Shown: piece after piece, positions 46,201 through 58,141 of the stretch
Position numbering within the stretch: the first letter of the stretch is position 1
Layout of the letters: every line of letters starts with the position of its first letter
DNA from: Apoderus coryli
Taxonomy: Eukaryota > Arthropoda > Insecta > Coleoptera > Attelabidae
Direction of reading: 5' to 3'
Length of the DNA stretch: 64,000 bases
Assembly: GCA_911728435.2 (NCBI GenBank)
Contig: OU452199.1
Span: forward strand, 6,954,860-7,018,859
Notes under the pieces: model-generated
What the model saw: the letters and a program-made list of their open reading frames with translations, nothing else
Database searches by the model: none
What the model was told of the DNA's origin: nothing
Position numbers and translations under genes: made by a program

Positions 46201-49200
46201 CATTTTTTTGTCGTTTTAAGAAGATATTTTAGGACTATTAAATTAGTCAAGATTATGCTGCCAGACATTTTGGAAATGAACTGATGTAATGCCTCCGGCA
46301 ACGATCTGCCTTATGGTACTCTGTTTCCTAGCAGAGCTCAATGGATTCTGCATGGCGGGAGTTGCAAAGCGCGGACTATTGCTGGTTTACTGATGGCTCA
46401 AAGACAAACTCAAGTACAGGTGTTCACGTTCTGGCCATTGATCTGTGTGCTCAGGAAGAGCTCCAGCAGGAACACTGTGCGCGAAGGTGCATACAAATCT
46501 TGTCTACCATAAAGGCCCTAAGCTCATCAAGAACAGTGTGGAATTGTTAAAACAGACGCCATAAAATCGGGAGAAACAATAATCTGAATCTGGTCTGGAT
46601 CCCTAGCCACTCTGGCCTAAAGGGAAATGAAATGGCCGACTTCCTGGCAAGAGAAGGGGACGAAAAAAAAAATTATCGGACCGGAACCCGCAACTCGAAT
46701 ATCGTTTAGCACTGCCGAATACATACTTGATATCTGGATGACGACATAAGTTCAGAACTTTTGTCAAAATTGTCCAGATTTAGTATATTCGAAGGAGTTC
46801 ATTAACCCATCGAAATCGAGGGCCATGGAGTTGTTGGGTAGGATAGAATAAACGTAAGAGATGCTTTGAGGTGTTGAATCTATTGGTTCCCTATTTATTT
46901 ACTTTCTAAAATAAACGAATTAAGCCATGAAATAATCAAAATTTTTAAACGATATGAGGCATGTTTCGAGAATCTACACTCCCAGCATCAGTCATACTGA
47001 ATTAAATGTGGTGAAAAGAAAGAACACACTCAATTGAAGATTAACAAATATAAACACAGTTGTTTAAATTAGGGGTTTCTTTTGAGAAATACCGATGACG
47101 ATGAACCCTCGAGACGTCTCAAAAATGATCAATAGCCAATATGACAGGCCAAATGAACAAACCAAAAAACCGACCGCAAGCACAAAAAATACATTGTGAT
47201 GGTTACAATGCATTCGAAGTGCCCTCCCCCCACGGTGTTCTCGTATTTTATTATGCATTATTTGGTCTTTCTCGATAGGTACCTATGCTAATTTTCTTTT
47301 CATACCAAATTAATACTGAAAATTCGTACAATATCGAGTTAACTTACAAATGGCGAATTAGGATTACTCGAAGGATGCGACGAAGTCTGATCCGATATCG
47401 CCATGATCTTCTCCTTCAGCCTTGACGGACAATTTTCGAATATTTCGAAAAATTCTTCAGTCAACTGCTGCAACAATTCCGCGGTAACTGTCGGATCAAC
47501 ATACGAAAACCATTCTTTCTTCTCATTCGATAGAGGAATCTCCCAATTCGACCATTTACATGCGACCAGTATGCAAAAACACGCCACGACCGTGGGTTTG
47601 TATTGAATACACATTGTTGTTAGATGCAAACTGAAAACAAAGCATAACGATCATCATCAACGTTCTCTCGTTATATCTGATTTTTTTTCTGAAGTAATCC
47701 ATATTAGAGAGGAGTTGAATCTGTAAGACACAAATAAAACAACGTCTACTCCACCAAACTATTCGTATATTTGTACGCAATCAGCTTGCAGCGCCAGACA
47801 TGTTTCGGAAAACTAAGTTTCCATCATCAGTGGCTCAGAATACACAGTTACGCAGTCATTTTAGGTATAAGTCAAATACAGTATGGCATGGAATATTTAA
47901 ACATCCATATACAAACTGAAAGTGTTATAGCTCTTAGACATGAGAATGTTTTAAATTATTATGTAAAAACTTACCATTTAGTGGAAGTTATTTTAATAAA
48001 ATGTTATAAAATTAAAACATATTCTTATTGAAAATGTGAAACTCAAAATAATTGTGTGGTCATAATATAAAATTTAGTATCGGGTCATTTGCCATATGCC
48101 ACAAATCAAGTTGTAAACAAGGAGAAGAAGACGATAGTGGAGTTAGGTTATGGATATGAGTAGGTAAATTTAAATTATGTTTATGTATGTTTATAACATT
48201 TGTGAGGTTATGTATCAAAACTCTCACTGGAGGCCTATAAGAAGCGTATTTGTAGACAGATGTTTAGGAAATTAATAATACAGTTTTATGGTTCGTTGTT
48301 AAAAGAAAGTGAATTAAAGAATGGTAAGCAGTCGAAATCTAGTTGATCGTTTACACATGTATACTTGGAGTTGTGTTTAAAATTATTAATTTCTAGGGCC
48401 TCTAATACGTTCAACAAAGTGCTTTTGGGGCATGTGTGAAGCATTTTAGAGTTATTCTCTAAGGAAAATGAATGGTGATGATTTATGACATGGTTAGCGA
48501 AAGCCAAACTACTGTTTATTTCGTCTAAATTGTCTTGTGTAGCTTTGTCAATGATCTTGGTGTGTTCTTTGATGCGAGTAAGAAAGCTACGACCTGTTTG
48601 ACCTACATATGCCGTGTTACAATTGTTCGATCCACATATTATTTTTCCGAAACATGTCTGGCGCTGCAAGCTGATTGCGTACAAATATACGAATAGTTTG
48701 GTGGAGTAGACGTTGTTTTATTTGTGTCTTATATCTGCTTTTAATTTCTCACCTATTGCTAGCCATAAAGTATGAAGTTTGAGCTAGATCTTTACTAGCA
48801 CGAACTAGATGGCAACATCGTACAACATGAGTGTGTGGATGATCAATGGCGAAATCAAAGCCAAGCGTTTGTAGCAGGGTATTTTCGTTGAATGCTAGGT
48901 CTTGAGCTTGTGCTATATACCTGGAATGAGGAAAAATAAAATTAGGGAGACATTCAAATAATTTAGTTACATCAAGAGAAGGGAGACTAGTAACGAAGGT
49001 CTATCTATTATCTGAAAACTGTTGACCTTTATCTATGGATCTATCTTCCTGTTATAAAGGGTATAGAACTTTAAGTTGGCAACACTTTTTTAACTGGCGT
49101 TTAGGTTGGTTTCGCATTTTAACATGAATAGACTGACGCCTGAACAACGCTTCCAAATTGTGCAAATTTATTTTGAAAATCATAGTTCTGTTCGAAATAC

Positions 49201-52200
49201 GTATCGCGCACTACGTCCATTTTACGGTCAACATAATCGTCCATCAGAGCAATTAATTCGATTGACTATGGAACGTTTTCGCGCCACGTTTACACTAAAT
49301 GACCACAGAGACGTTGCACAGTGCGTACAGAAGAAGTCATTACTGCTGTAAACCGTAGCATAGCGTCTTCATCCACTTTATGGAAGATTTTTCGGAAAGA
49401 ACTTGGTTTGCGTGCTCACAAAATCCAACTCGTGCAACAATTGAAGCCACACGATCACCTAGCAAGACGTAGGCTCGGTGAATAGGCCCAAAACAAGATT
49501 GCCGTTAGCTCGCTTTTGTTTGAATGGATCTGTCAATATACTAAATTGCCGAACTTGGAGTGATGGTAATCTTCAAGTGTATGTTGAGCCACCGTTTCAT
49601 CCAGAAAAACTGACTGTTTGGTGTGTGCTGGTGGAAACATTTGTCCGTACTTCTTTAAAAACGATGCTGGTCAGAACGTACAGTCAATGGTGACCGCTAT
49701 AGAGCCATGATTACTGACTTTTTCGTTCATCAATTGATGATGTGCAGGAGCTGTGGTTGCAACAATTGATTTATTGAAGGAAACGTTTGAATTTTGAATT
49801 GGCATCCAAGATCGACCGATTTAGCGCCGATTATTTTATGTGGGGATATGTGAAATCGCTAGTCTACGCCGATAAGCCCGAAACGATTGACCACTTGGAG
49901 GACAACATTCGCCATGTTATTGCCGATATACGGCCATAAATGTTGCAAAAAGTCATCGAAAATTGGACCTCCAGATTAGACTACGTCCGAGCTAGCCGCC
50001 GCGGTCATATGCCAGAAGTCATATTTAAATTATAATGCCAGAAGATTATCTTTCGAATAAAGTAAATTTCATGTCAATTTAAAAAATTCATCTTTGTTTT
50101 ATACCTCTATAAAAACACCCTTTATTTTGAAAAGAATAATATTTTTGCTAAAGTTTAGGCTTGTTTGTATTTAAGTTTATAAAATAATCTCTTACCTATC
50201 CGAACTGGAATCAAAACTAGTATCCTTCGGATTTCTGCAAATACTCCCCACTTTGATAACATGTTCCAATTTTCTCGGTTGTTCTTCGACTTTGGCTGCT
50301 AGGAAAAGGGCTGCTGCCCCCATCTGATACCAGGGGAATTGCGTGAACGAGTGAAATACATAGAAACGGTGCATGTAAACAATTGCCGTGTTGATACATA
50401 GTTGAGATCTGAGCTAATTAGTTAAGGAAAATTCGGCGAAAAAAACAATTCAACATACAAAACACAAAATTAAACAAAATAAAATATGAAATGTAAGGCA
50501 TAATTTGTGATGAACATTATTATTTAAAATAATAAGCTACAAAAAACATTGGAGGTAAATTTCAGGTAAGTAGTTATTGTCTGATATTTGAGATGCAGAG
50601 AAAAATAATTTACGTTCAAAAACATCCATAAAATAACACTGCCAAAATTATAATATGCTGCATCGTCATACGCCAATCTACTGATGGTGATTTACACAAT
50701 GTACCGATGAAATTATTAACCAGAATCCTGTAGGAAAAGAACTCTTCTGCTTCTGTGTTCTTTAAAGGACTTGAAGACGTGTATCATCTCTATCTCTAAG
50801 TTGTAGATTTCAAGAAACCAAATCATAATAGGCAGTCTAAGACGTATGAAGGCTCTAATTTCGTCCTCTGTGACTTTTCCTGCTTCTAAAATGTACATAT
50901 TTGTATGTTTTATCAATCTATATAGGTACATGCTATTGAAATTCTTCATATACTTACTCTCTAATTATTACAGGATAAAAAAAAAGCTCTAAATACATTA
51001 ATAACTTACCAGTTTTGATTCTGCAATTAGTAACATAGTTAGATTCGAAAAAAAAAACACTCATCTTCACAATATTTCATAATAGTTTATATGATCAGAA
51101 AAGTTAGGAGGATATTTTTAGATTGATTCAGACTTAAAACATTAAATATTAGATCTCTCATCTGATGTTACAAAACATAACTCTTAGAAGAGTTCTATAC
51201 TTCTATAAAAAACATTATTATTGAGAACAAAAAGTGAATCAATGAATGGAATGGTGCAGACAAGTTGAAAATTAAGATTTTTGATTTAGTTTTACCACTT
51301 CACCAACACTTCCTTCTCCTGAGGCTGCTTACTATGCAACTTCGGAACTTGTCGAACATATCGCATTTGGTTCATTTTAAACATCCGCCAATCTGTTAAA
51401 AAATATCTTAAGGATTTAATTCCGGACTGTGCTGAACGTGGAAATCTTGCTGTGTGAGATAACTGGTAATATCGGAAATGTTTATTACGTAGGTAATTCA
51501 TGGTTCAGAAAATTACTACCAATGACGAGAAGAATTTACTTTGATACTTATATGCTAGGTATGAGAATCTCGAAGTAATAATATGTCATGAAAGCATCTG
51601 TCAATCTATACCATAATCGTTTAGTGATAATAAAAATCCTTAAAACGCTTATATTCCAGCTTTCAAGTACGAACCTTCATTCGCAGTTTAATTTAAATAC
51701 TTGCTGATAGATAATTTTGCAAAGCGCCGAAACACATTATGATTGCTTAAGCATTGAGACGCCTCCCATAAGCTACTTCTGCTGAATTAATAACAGACTC
51801 ATTAAAACTAAAATGTTTATAAAACACTTAAGAACTTTAGATATTATTAATAAAAAAAACAAATTATGGCAAACTTTTATTAATATTTATAGCTCAGATA
51901 AATAAATACTTTCAGTACCTATCACTATGGATAAAGTGTAATTAATTAGGTACATCCTGTATGTTAGCATTAAAATAAAATTTCACTACGTATGCAAGTA
52001 ATTATTATCTACTATCAAGCACAACCATAAAAACAGTACATAAGAGACGAAACTCATTCATTTCAACTGATAGACCAGAACCAACTACGGGTTGTAAAAG
52101 TGAATTTTGACTTGCTATCCAAATCTCTTTACATATTTAATTGTTACATATTTTTTAATAATAATTAATGTTTACTAGAATAGGGAATATTTTTTCGTAA

Positions 52201-55200
52201 TATTAGTATCATTAATATTAAAGATATGGGTGAGTTTTTTTTTTCATTTTGTATCATAAAAAATCCATTTATAGAAAATAAATAATCAAGTCTATCTTCA
52301 ATCACTTTTTGAAGGTATATGTCATCATCGTCAGCTTATACTTACTAAGTAATTTAAGTTATTATTAGATTGCATTTATGATTGTAAATATAACTTATTT
52401 GAATACATTGTAAACAAGATCCATTGCACATAGTAACTAATATGAACATTTTCTAAAGTTGTGTAGAAGTTAGAGTTTGATTACTTTTGTATTTAAAGTT
52501 TTGTTATTTCTAGAGAATTAATTTTCATTAAAAATCCAATTACATAGTAAATCTAAAAAAATGACAACATTAAAAAAACGTTTCCTTAGTAATTTCTTTA
52601 TATTTGCATTTATAAATATCCAGTAAGAACATCCATTAACAAGAGCAAGATACGATGATTAATGCATCTACAGAACAAGACTAAAGGCGAGGTACCAACA
52701 GCTTTAAACAGCTCAGTCTGACAGTGGCCGTTAAACTAAACGGCAATGCATTGAAACCGATTAACGTCACCGAGCAAATCAAGATTCAAGGCGATAATGA
52801 TTGTTTTTTCGATATTCAAGGGGTGTGCATATTCACAAAAGAACAAAATATTAATCAACAATACTACTTAGCAGTTTTTGTTAAACAACGACCAAAATCT
52901 TTTCACAGGTTCGTCATTAAGACAACGTACTGCGCCGGTTCGTTAGTCAAGACATTTAAAACATTGTTATTGGCAGATCATCCGCCTTAATCAACATTTC
53001 ACTGCACTGAAGCTATGAAAGAAAAACAAATGAAGGAGCTGACACAAGAAGACATAAGAGTACAATTTCGAAACATGGATGGACAATTCGCGTCGTTCGT
53101 ATTCACATTATGTAATACTTAAATATCACACGTATTTCCTGGAAAGCCGGCTTTCCTAGGAAGCGCATCGTAGGCGCGACATAGCGCACTTGGCCTGTTG
53201 TACTTTCCTCGAAAGTATGGCGTTAGCTGCAGTTGTCGAGTACCTACTTTATTGATTATAAGAATAGTCAATTCCAGAAGTGCCTCTTATAAATTAGTCA
53301 TAGGCAATTTCAAAAATAATAAATTGAATATTAAATTATTAAATCAAAAAATATTCAAAACATCGCCTGGACACCACTCTACGCTGACGAAGGCTAGGAA
53401 AGCAGATGGGCTACAAATATTCATAAGTTTTCAAGTAATGAGTAACCTGTGTTACGAGTATAATCTGTATTTAACATACATACAAAGCATACTACTATTG
53501 AATAAGCGTGAAAAATACAAAATGTTTTATCATAATTAAACAATAAAACAGGTTATACTTAATCATATTCAAAAAATGCGATAAAATAAAAAAAATTCAT
53601 GATGGATAGGTGCTGGAAAGCATATCAAAATTTTTCTGCTAACGTATTCTACATTATTTCGCGGTGTAAAGTATTTCAAAAATATTTTTTTCATTTTGAA
53701 TTACCTAATGTGTTGAATGTAAATGTCCGAAACCAAATTTTAGCGAATAGTGCAATTAAATAGGTAAATAATTTAAGTAATTAACTATGATAACTAATAT
53801 AAAAGTAATCATTAATTTTGTTTGTAGTATTTTGCACATAGCTGGTATTTAGACATTAAAATATCTGAGAACGAATGCAACCACGTGTTTTATTTATGTA
53901 TAAGTTAAAAAATAAGAAAAGGTTAACTGTTTGAAGCTTTGGATAATTTGTTAATCTTTCAAATTGTTTATAAATTCGAAAATGTAAATAATGTAGTAAT
54001 TACCACGAATTTAATAATTCACATGCTCAATTTTATTAGAAAATGTTTATTTCCATAAAAACCATGAACCTATAAAATGAAGAAAATGGACCCAAAGTAT
54101 CTTAGTAGCTATCAGCGAAAAACATTGCAAAATGGCACTCTCAGCAGTGATATGGATTTAATTGCACTACAGTAGAAGAGGACAGGTACATATTCTCAAA
54201 ATTGCCTCATTACGGTTCCTTCCATGTTTATAAATACAACGATAAACCGCGCAGACCTTTGTTCCACCTTGTAGATTTATCTAGGATTTTTAATTTCACG
54301 AACTAGAGTTAATAACAACGCTGCTGTATATCCAGAGTCCAATATAGGTATCATAACTATTGATGATGTCATATTAGGGTCTTGTACACCAGTCACAAAC
54401 CTTTTGACGCGTGGGTAATAGATATTTATTTAGGCATTTTAAAAGAATTTAAATTTGCTTATGCTTATTAATATTGTTACGACTTTCTAGAGCCATCTCA
54501 AATCCTGCTGGAAATTATCATTAGATTTCATTAATTTGGGTTGCTGATTTTTTCGCTAATAAATAATTATCCCGTATTTTAACTTTTAAACTACATAATT
54601 ACGATTGGAATCTTGAAAATGGTAGGCGTTACAATGTTGGTTAAATTAGAGAAAAGTTGTAGAATTTAAACACCTTTTAAGTGGTGTTTTCAAAATTTTC
54701 GACGTTTCGTTTTTGAAAAACCATCATCAACTTGGTTTTTTTCAATACGGCCCTGGATTTTTTATTGTTAAATTTAAAGCCATATTCAATTCAAAAATAG
54801 GTGGTTGTGTAATGGTTTAAACAAGTTTTCAGTGATTTTAGTAGGTTTTGCACACAATTATTTATTATTATTCGACAATTTAGCTCTGCCTCAGTACATT
54901 TTATTCTGTACCTACGCGGTTTTTTAAATTTAGTTGAAATTTTTGTGCTTTTTGAAGTAATTAAAAAAAGGCCTTTCTCAGATGAATGTTTTACGCAAAA
55001 AGTGCCAAACTATGGCGATCTTTCTTGAATAATTTTAAATAACAGCTAAAAACACTGAAAAATTGTTTAAATCATTACGTGTGATATACCACCTATTTTT
55101 TAGCTGAAAATGGTTTTAAATTTAACAATAAAAAATCCAGGGCCGTATTTAAAAAAACGAAGTTGATGATGGTTTTTCAAAAACGAAACGTCGTAGTGAA

Positions 55201-57224
55201 AATTTTTAAACGGTATCTTATTACCCTCAAAAGTAACAATAAGAAAGTGCTTTTAATTTTTTTATATCTGTAAATATAATGTCAGAAATAACTAAAATCG
55301 CAAAAATTCAAAAATTCTCGAAAACGGCTAAAGTAAGTTTAATTTTGAAAACACCATTTAAAAGGTGTTTCAATTGTACAACTTTTCTGTAATTGTAACT
55401 CCTACCGTTTGCAAGATTCCAATGCTATCCCATTCTTATCTTGGACAAAGTGTATATCGAAATTACGGAGGACATTTCACCATAATTTAACAATAGCTGC
55501 TTCATGGGCTGAATTTTTGGGGAGAGAGCTGGAAATTATGAACTAATCAAATGATAATAAGGAATGAAATCAAATATGGCTTCATCTAAATCAAAATACC
55601 AAAAATATTCAGTTTAAAGTTCGTAGAAAAAATATTTAGTCGAATGAACTGAAATGGGCATATTTTGCATACCAGATCTAATTAGAGCTGAACGAGATAC
55701 CTACTGGTTTAATTATCAGTTCAAACCTAAACAGTTGTACCTATAAACACGTAAATGGCAACAAAAAAAGCTCCTAAAATTTATGCACTCTTCTTCAAAA
55801 TAATAAATATGCAACATAAATATCCTGGAGTGCAAAAAAATTATTAAAATATTTGTCCCGGGCCAACAAATGAAATTTTCAACTATTTGGTTTGCTTAAG
55901 ATATATCGAGGTACGTATTTCTCATATACACATTTTGTTTTAAGGAATAACCTACCTATTGTGAATAGTTATTCTACCTATTTGGTTTGCAATAAGTTTT
56001 TCGTTCACTTCATATTTATGAAAATCAAAAATCATCAATCATCATCACCAAGTCTGATATAATTTACACTATTTCGCTTGGACTATTTAAATATTCTGTA
56101 TTGAACTTATTTATGAAATCTATGTGGGCTGTTAGGACAAAAAAAAGCTTTCTAAAGATGCTCAGTGATCGAGACTAGGTAATCCTAACCACAAACTCAA
56201 TATTTAAGACTCCAAAAGATATCAAGAAAATCATTAATCATCTATGCCAAACAAATAATGTTAAAAAACTTAAAAAAGAAATATTGATACATGTTTATCA
56301 ATGCTACTCTTACGTAATTAGCGTATTAAAAATTGTTGTTTATGTTAATTAGAAATTTTTTAGCACGTCATAAATACAAAAAAAGAATCAAAATAGTAAT
56401 ATATTCAAACTACGAAAAATAATGTAAATCACAAACGAAAGGGATAACAAAAAAAAGAAAGAGAAAATATAAACTCTAATATTAAATCCTGAAAAATTAT
56501 TTATTTCTTTTCTCTATATTTATATTCACAATAAGTCTTTTTCCTATTGTTATTTTAAGTTACAAACACAATCAACTAAATGTGTAAAAACCAAAATTTT
56601 TACCACTTAAGTAAACGTGATTGCAAAATAATTATACAATGTAATAAGAGTGATATTTTAATTCGCTGAATCTAAAAAGGAATTATTATAATAAAGTAGG
56701 ACCTGTAATAAAGAATTAAACGTAAAATTAACTCTAAAAAAGAGAAAGCTGAAATAATAAAGAGAAATAATTAGTTTAGTATCCAAATGTGTAAGACGCA
56801 AATCTTGAAATATGTCTATATTAACGGGTCAAGGTCAATTTGGTATAAAATATAGTGCAAGGGAATTCCGAGTATTTCATATAAATACTGCGCAATTTAT
56901 TGAGTAATCTTGAAAATCAAAATCACCTAAATTTTCACAGACAAACCTGAAATTTTACCTCCAAATAGTAGCTCTAATTCTTGGGAGAATTTAGCTACGC
57001 AAAATTGACAATAAACGAAAGCATGCCACCTTACATTTCATTATATCCAAATTATGTTTGAAAGGATACACTTTAAGTCGTTGGCCCATATCTTGTATAA
57101 AATTCGCTGCTTGCTGTCTGTGAGACAGTTCTTTGTAGGCATCGAATCCACATTTTCTCGATGGTGTAACTTCCAATTGTTCTTTAGTAAAATACCATTT
57201 GTCGCTGTTACTTGTGTTAGCCAT
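40854..57224 (-). CDS. CycT: Cyclin T, complete six-exon coding region
   Basis: Regulatory partner of CDK9 in P-TEFb, the nuclear kinase that releases paused RNA polymerase II. Coding exons (5' to 3'): 57224-57070, 50408-50196, 48920-48753, 47630-47348, 44584-44506, 43207-40854. They sum to 3252 nt, 1083 residues plus TAA; every junction is GT/AG and in phase. Residues 1-270 form two cyclin folds: [123 protein letters not shown]. The long tail has a His-rich part, Ser-rich runs, a Lys/His-rich basic region (about 770-820), three [I/L]KIKIxKDKI repeats (about 830-900), and a Pro/Tyr/Met-rich end finishing PPPPPEL. Length is close to fly cyclin T. Introns carry several transposons. Confidence 0.95.
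43306..43795. mobile_element. Non-autonomous element in cyclin T intron 5 (repeat family A)
   Basis: 22-bp inverted ends GTATGTGGTGACATCTAGTG.. (43306-43327) and complement (43774-43795). The right half (43595-43800) is the same family as 33195-33440. No ORF. The target duplication is unclear. Confidence 0.6.
44506..44584 (-). CDS. CycT: Cyclin T coding exon 5
   Basis: 79 nt between ATTTTAG and GTATGT. It encodes [26 protein letters not shown], and one base of the next codon. Too short for an ORF scan, but phase and position fit exactly. Confidence 0.85.
44737..45873 (+). mobile_element. Fossil mariner element, 1137 bp
   Basis: About 28-bp inverted ends (CGAGTGTTGCTATTTATCTA and the complement of CAAGGGTTGTTATTTATGTA) are flanked by TA (44735-44736, 45874-45875). 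It contains a disabled transposase. Antisense to cyclin T. Confidence 0.88.
44911..45830 (+). pseudogene. Disabled mariner transposase
   Basis: Starts MELSREN and continues in broken frames: [47 protein letters not shown], then [24 protein letters not shown] (first catalytic Asp), DDASSHTS (second Asp), NIEL, then directly [14 protein letters not shown] and [14 protein letters not shown]. About 35 residues with the third catalytic Asp (the SPDLAPxD block) are deleted. Confidence 0.85.
46320..46860 (+). pseudogene. LINE RNase H domain remnant
   Basis: [18 protein letters not shown] (46377-) and [20 protein letters not shown] (46586-) are the first and last motifs of the RNase H domain in I/R1/Jockey-related LINEs. 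Stops and frameshifts lie between them. No reverse transcriptase is left beside it. Confidence 0.75.
46951..46997 (-). ncRNA. Decayed hammerhead-like motif
   Basis: Minus strand: stem I TATGA/TCATA intact (5 pairs), core CTGATGC (last A changed to C), stem II GGGAG..CTC, GAAA, then ACATGC where U16.1 has become C. Two essential bases are changed, so it should be inactive. Confidence 0.45.
47348..47630 (-). CDS. CycT: Cyclin T coding exon 4
   Basis: 283 nt between GTTTTCAG and GTAAGT. It encodes [35 protein letters not shown] and [20 protein letters not shown], the second cyclin fold. Confidence 0.95.
47793..47834 (-). ncRNA. Type I hammerhead ribozyme candidate
   Basis: Minus strand: stem I GCCA/TGGC (4 pairs), core CTGATGA, stem II GGAAA/TTTCC after one unpaired T, GAAA, then palindromic ACATGT as stem III (which would favour dimeric cleavage), cleavage after GUC. 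All conserved core bases are present. Sense to cyclin T, 163 nt upstream of exon 4. Confidence 0.75.
48286..48684 (-). pseudogene. GIY-YIG endonuclease domain of Penelope-like element
   Basis: A 132-codon frame, of which the domain starts at [26 protein letters not shown]; then [12 protein letters not shown] and [13 protein letters not shown], the expected Arg, His and catalytic Glu region. The first residues ([14 protein letters not shown]) come from the inverted terminal repeat, not from the enzyme. No reverse transcriptase precedes it, so the copy is dead. Confidence 0.85.
48753..48920 (-). CDS. CycT: Cyclin T coding exon 3
   Basis: 168 nt between CATTCCAG and GTGAGA. It encodes [40 protein letters not shown] and [15 protein letters not shown]. 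It is easy to miss, since no long ORF marks it. The donor lies only about 20 bp from a Penelope-like insertion. Confidence 0.95.
49056..50124 (+). mobile_element. Decayed Tc1/mariner-type element in cyclin T intron 2
   Basis: Ends near AAAGGGTATAGAACTTTAAG (49056) and the complement of AAAGGGTGTTTTTATAGAGG (to 50124); the left end seems to lack about 13 bp. Antisense to cyclin T. It carries a broken transposase frame. Confidence 0.7.
49124..50035 (+). pseudogene. Broken DUF4817-type transposase
   Basis: ATG 49124 starts [20 protein letters not shown], with the N-terminal helix-turn-helix. Later pieces in other frames: [49 protein letters not shown] and [18 protein letters not shown]. The first catalytic SDE segment is lost, and several frameshifts and stops occur. 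It is related in type to the intact transposase at 14366 but from another subfamily. Confidence 0.8.
50196..50408 (-). CDS. CycT: Cyclin T coding exon 2
   Basis: 213 nt between TAGCTCAG and GTAAGA. It encodes [38 protein letters not shown] and a divergent loop [11 protein letters not shown]. The residues PWYQMG before AAALFLAAK replace the usual HRNSIA-type sequence. Confidence 0.93.
50409..57069. other. Cyclin T intron 1 (6.7 kb)
   Basis: It contains a foldback element (54603-55425) and several short frames without clear identity: 50716-50949 (-), 51292-51501 (-), 52724-52990 (+). A higher-GC stretch at 53130-53230 may be part of a SINE. No nested host gene is recognised. Confidence 0.6.
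54603..55425. repeat. Foldback element with opposed hammerhead-like motifs
   Basis: The left arm starts GATTGGAATCTTGAAAATGG and the right arm ends with the complement of CGGTAGGAGTTACA. Inner pair: AAAAATCCAGGGCCGTATT and complement. The motifs (-) 54708-54744 and (+) 55155-55195 read TTGATGA..GAAACGTCG, so the first core base C is T in both arms. The outer arm is shared with 27541-27640. Confidence 0.75.
57070..57224 (-). CDS. CycT: Cyclin T coding exon 1
   Basis: 155 nt from ATG 57224; encodes [20 protein letters not shown].. to MGQRLK plus two bases (GT). The donor is the GTATCC that follows; using the preceding GTGTAT would break the frame into exon 2. Confidence 0.93.
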
Positions 57225-58141
57225 TTACACTTAAGAAGACACGAGATATTATGATTAAGGTTGTAGATGGCGATACGAGCAAATGAATGATTCCGGTACA
57301 TTTGAGTCATACAATTAATAAATTAAACATTTCTGATACTGTATTATTGAGTACCTTTAATAATAACACAAAAAATATTGTCGGACACAACCACAATATC
57401 TTAAATGAATAAAAGTTCGTCAAATATTTTTTTATTGCGTCACTACAATCTGGGTTTTCCAAGAGGTTTCACTCACACATGAAAAGTTACTTATTTTAAA
57501 GGTAAATTTTGCAAATTAATTAAAGTGATATATATCAGTCTATTGAGTAATAATATTAGAATGTTTTTTTAATAGTTTTAGTTAGTTTTTGAGGTAGATA
57601 TTTATATAAATTAAAGATACATACACAAAGTCGTAGAGGTTGATGTCATTCACTGTTCGATGGCCGACCAACCACAGTATAAAACATACACTCTTTTACA
57701 ATTCAAACCACTTTACTCAAACTCTGATATGTAACTTATAATTTATATTTTTATCTAATTTAATTTTTAACACTATGAAATTTTCAAGTAAATAAATACT
57801 TCTTGCACTTCAGCACCAAAATAAACACTTAAGTTGACTAAAACTGAAAGACTGTCATGGTCGTTGACATTTGGCATAGATGTCTTCAGGTATTTCCGGC
57901 TCTTTCCTATTAGCCAACACAGGCGGGTATTTTAAATCTGTAAGTTATGATTGGTTCGAGTATATATCGATTGTTATATTTATGCAGGTAAACAGGGAAG
58001 GGTAGGGTCACTATTGTATATTGGTCCATAAACTATGTCTGTATCATCTGTTTTCTTTTAGGTATTTACAACCTAGAATTTCTTGGAAGTTATTGCCTTA
58101 TTTTTATTATTTAAAAATTTTTAGGTACCTGTATCTGCATA
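57225..58141. promoter_or_regulatory. Divergent promoter region between cyclin T and KANSL2
   Basis: 917 bp separate the two start codons, which point away from each other. Both 5' UTRs and the promoter(s) must lie here unless far 5' exons exist. A TTTTTAG at about 58114-58125 just before the KANSL2 start suggests a 5' UTR intron. GC content rises around 57840-57940. No TATA box or specific factor site is claimed. Confidence 0.6.

Larger units (their letters stand above)
44585..47347. other. Cyclin T intron 4
   Basis: 2.8 kb holding a mariner fossil (44737-45873), a LINE RNase H remnant (46320-46860) and two hammerhead-like remnants: near 45980-46020 (degenerate) and 46951-46997. Confidence 0.7.
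47724..48731 (-). mobile_element. 5'-truncated Penelope-like retroelement in cyclin T intron 3
   Basis: Penelope-like elements encode a reverse transcriptase fused to a GIY-YIG endonuclease and often end in repeats carrying hammerhead ribozymes. Here only the GIY-YIG part remains (48286-48684). An 89-bp inverted repeat borders the copy: 47724-47812 and 48643-48731 (TAAGACACAAATAAAACAAC.. to ..TGTTTCGGAAAA). The 3' copy continues into a hammerhead (47793-47834); the inverted 5' copy lacks the rest of the ribozyme. Inverted partial terminal repeats at the 5' end are typical of Penelope-like insertions. Confidence 0.85.

Noticed and set aside
47771..48031. 86-codon plus-strand ORF starting [14 protein letters not shown]
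   Set aside because: Its first residues are the Penelope-like inverted repeat; the identical start of the minus-strand frame shows it is a repeat shadow.
50716..50949. 77-codon minus-strand ORF with [12 protein letters not shown], possibly piggyBac-like
   Set aside because: The resemblance is limited to a few residues; no DDD motif, TTAA ends or continuation were seen.
51292..51501. 69-codon minus-strand ORF with a basic C-terminus
   Set aside because: Considered as a nested ribosomal-protein-like gene because of TDWRM; the rest does not match, and no splice partner is evident.
52724..52990. 88-codon plus-strand ORF in cyclin T intron 1
   Set aside because: Fairly balanced composition, but no recognised domain, promoter or splice context; left as unassigned.
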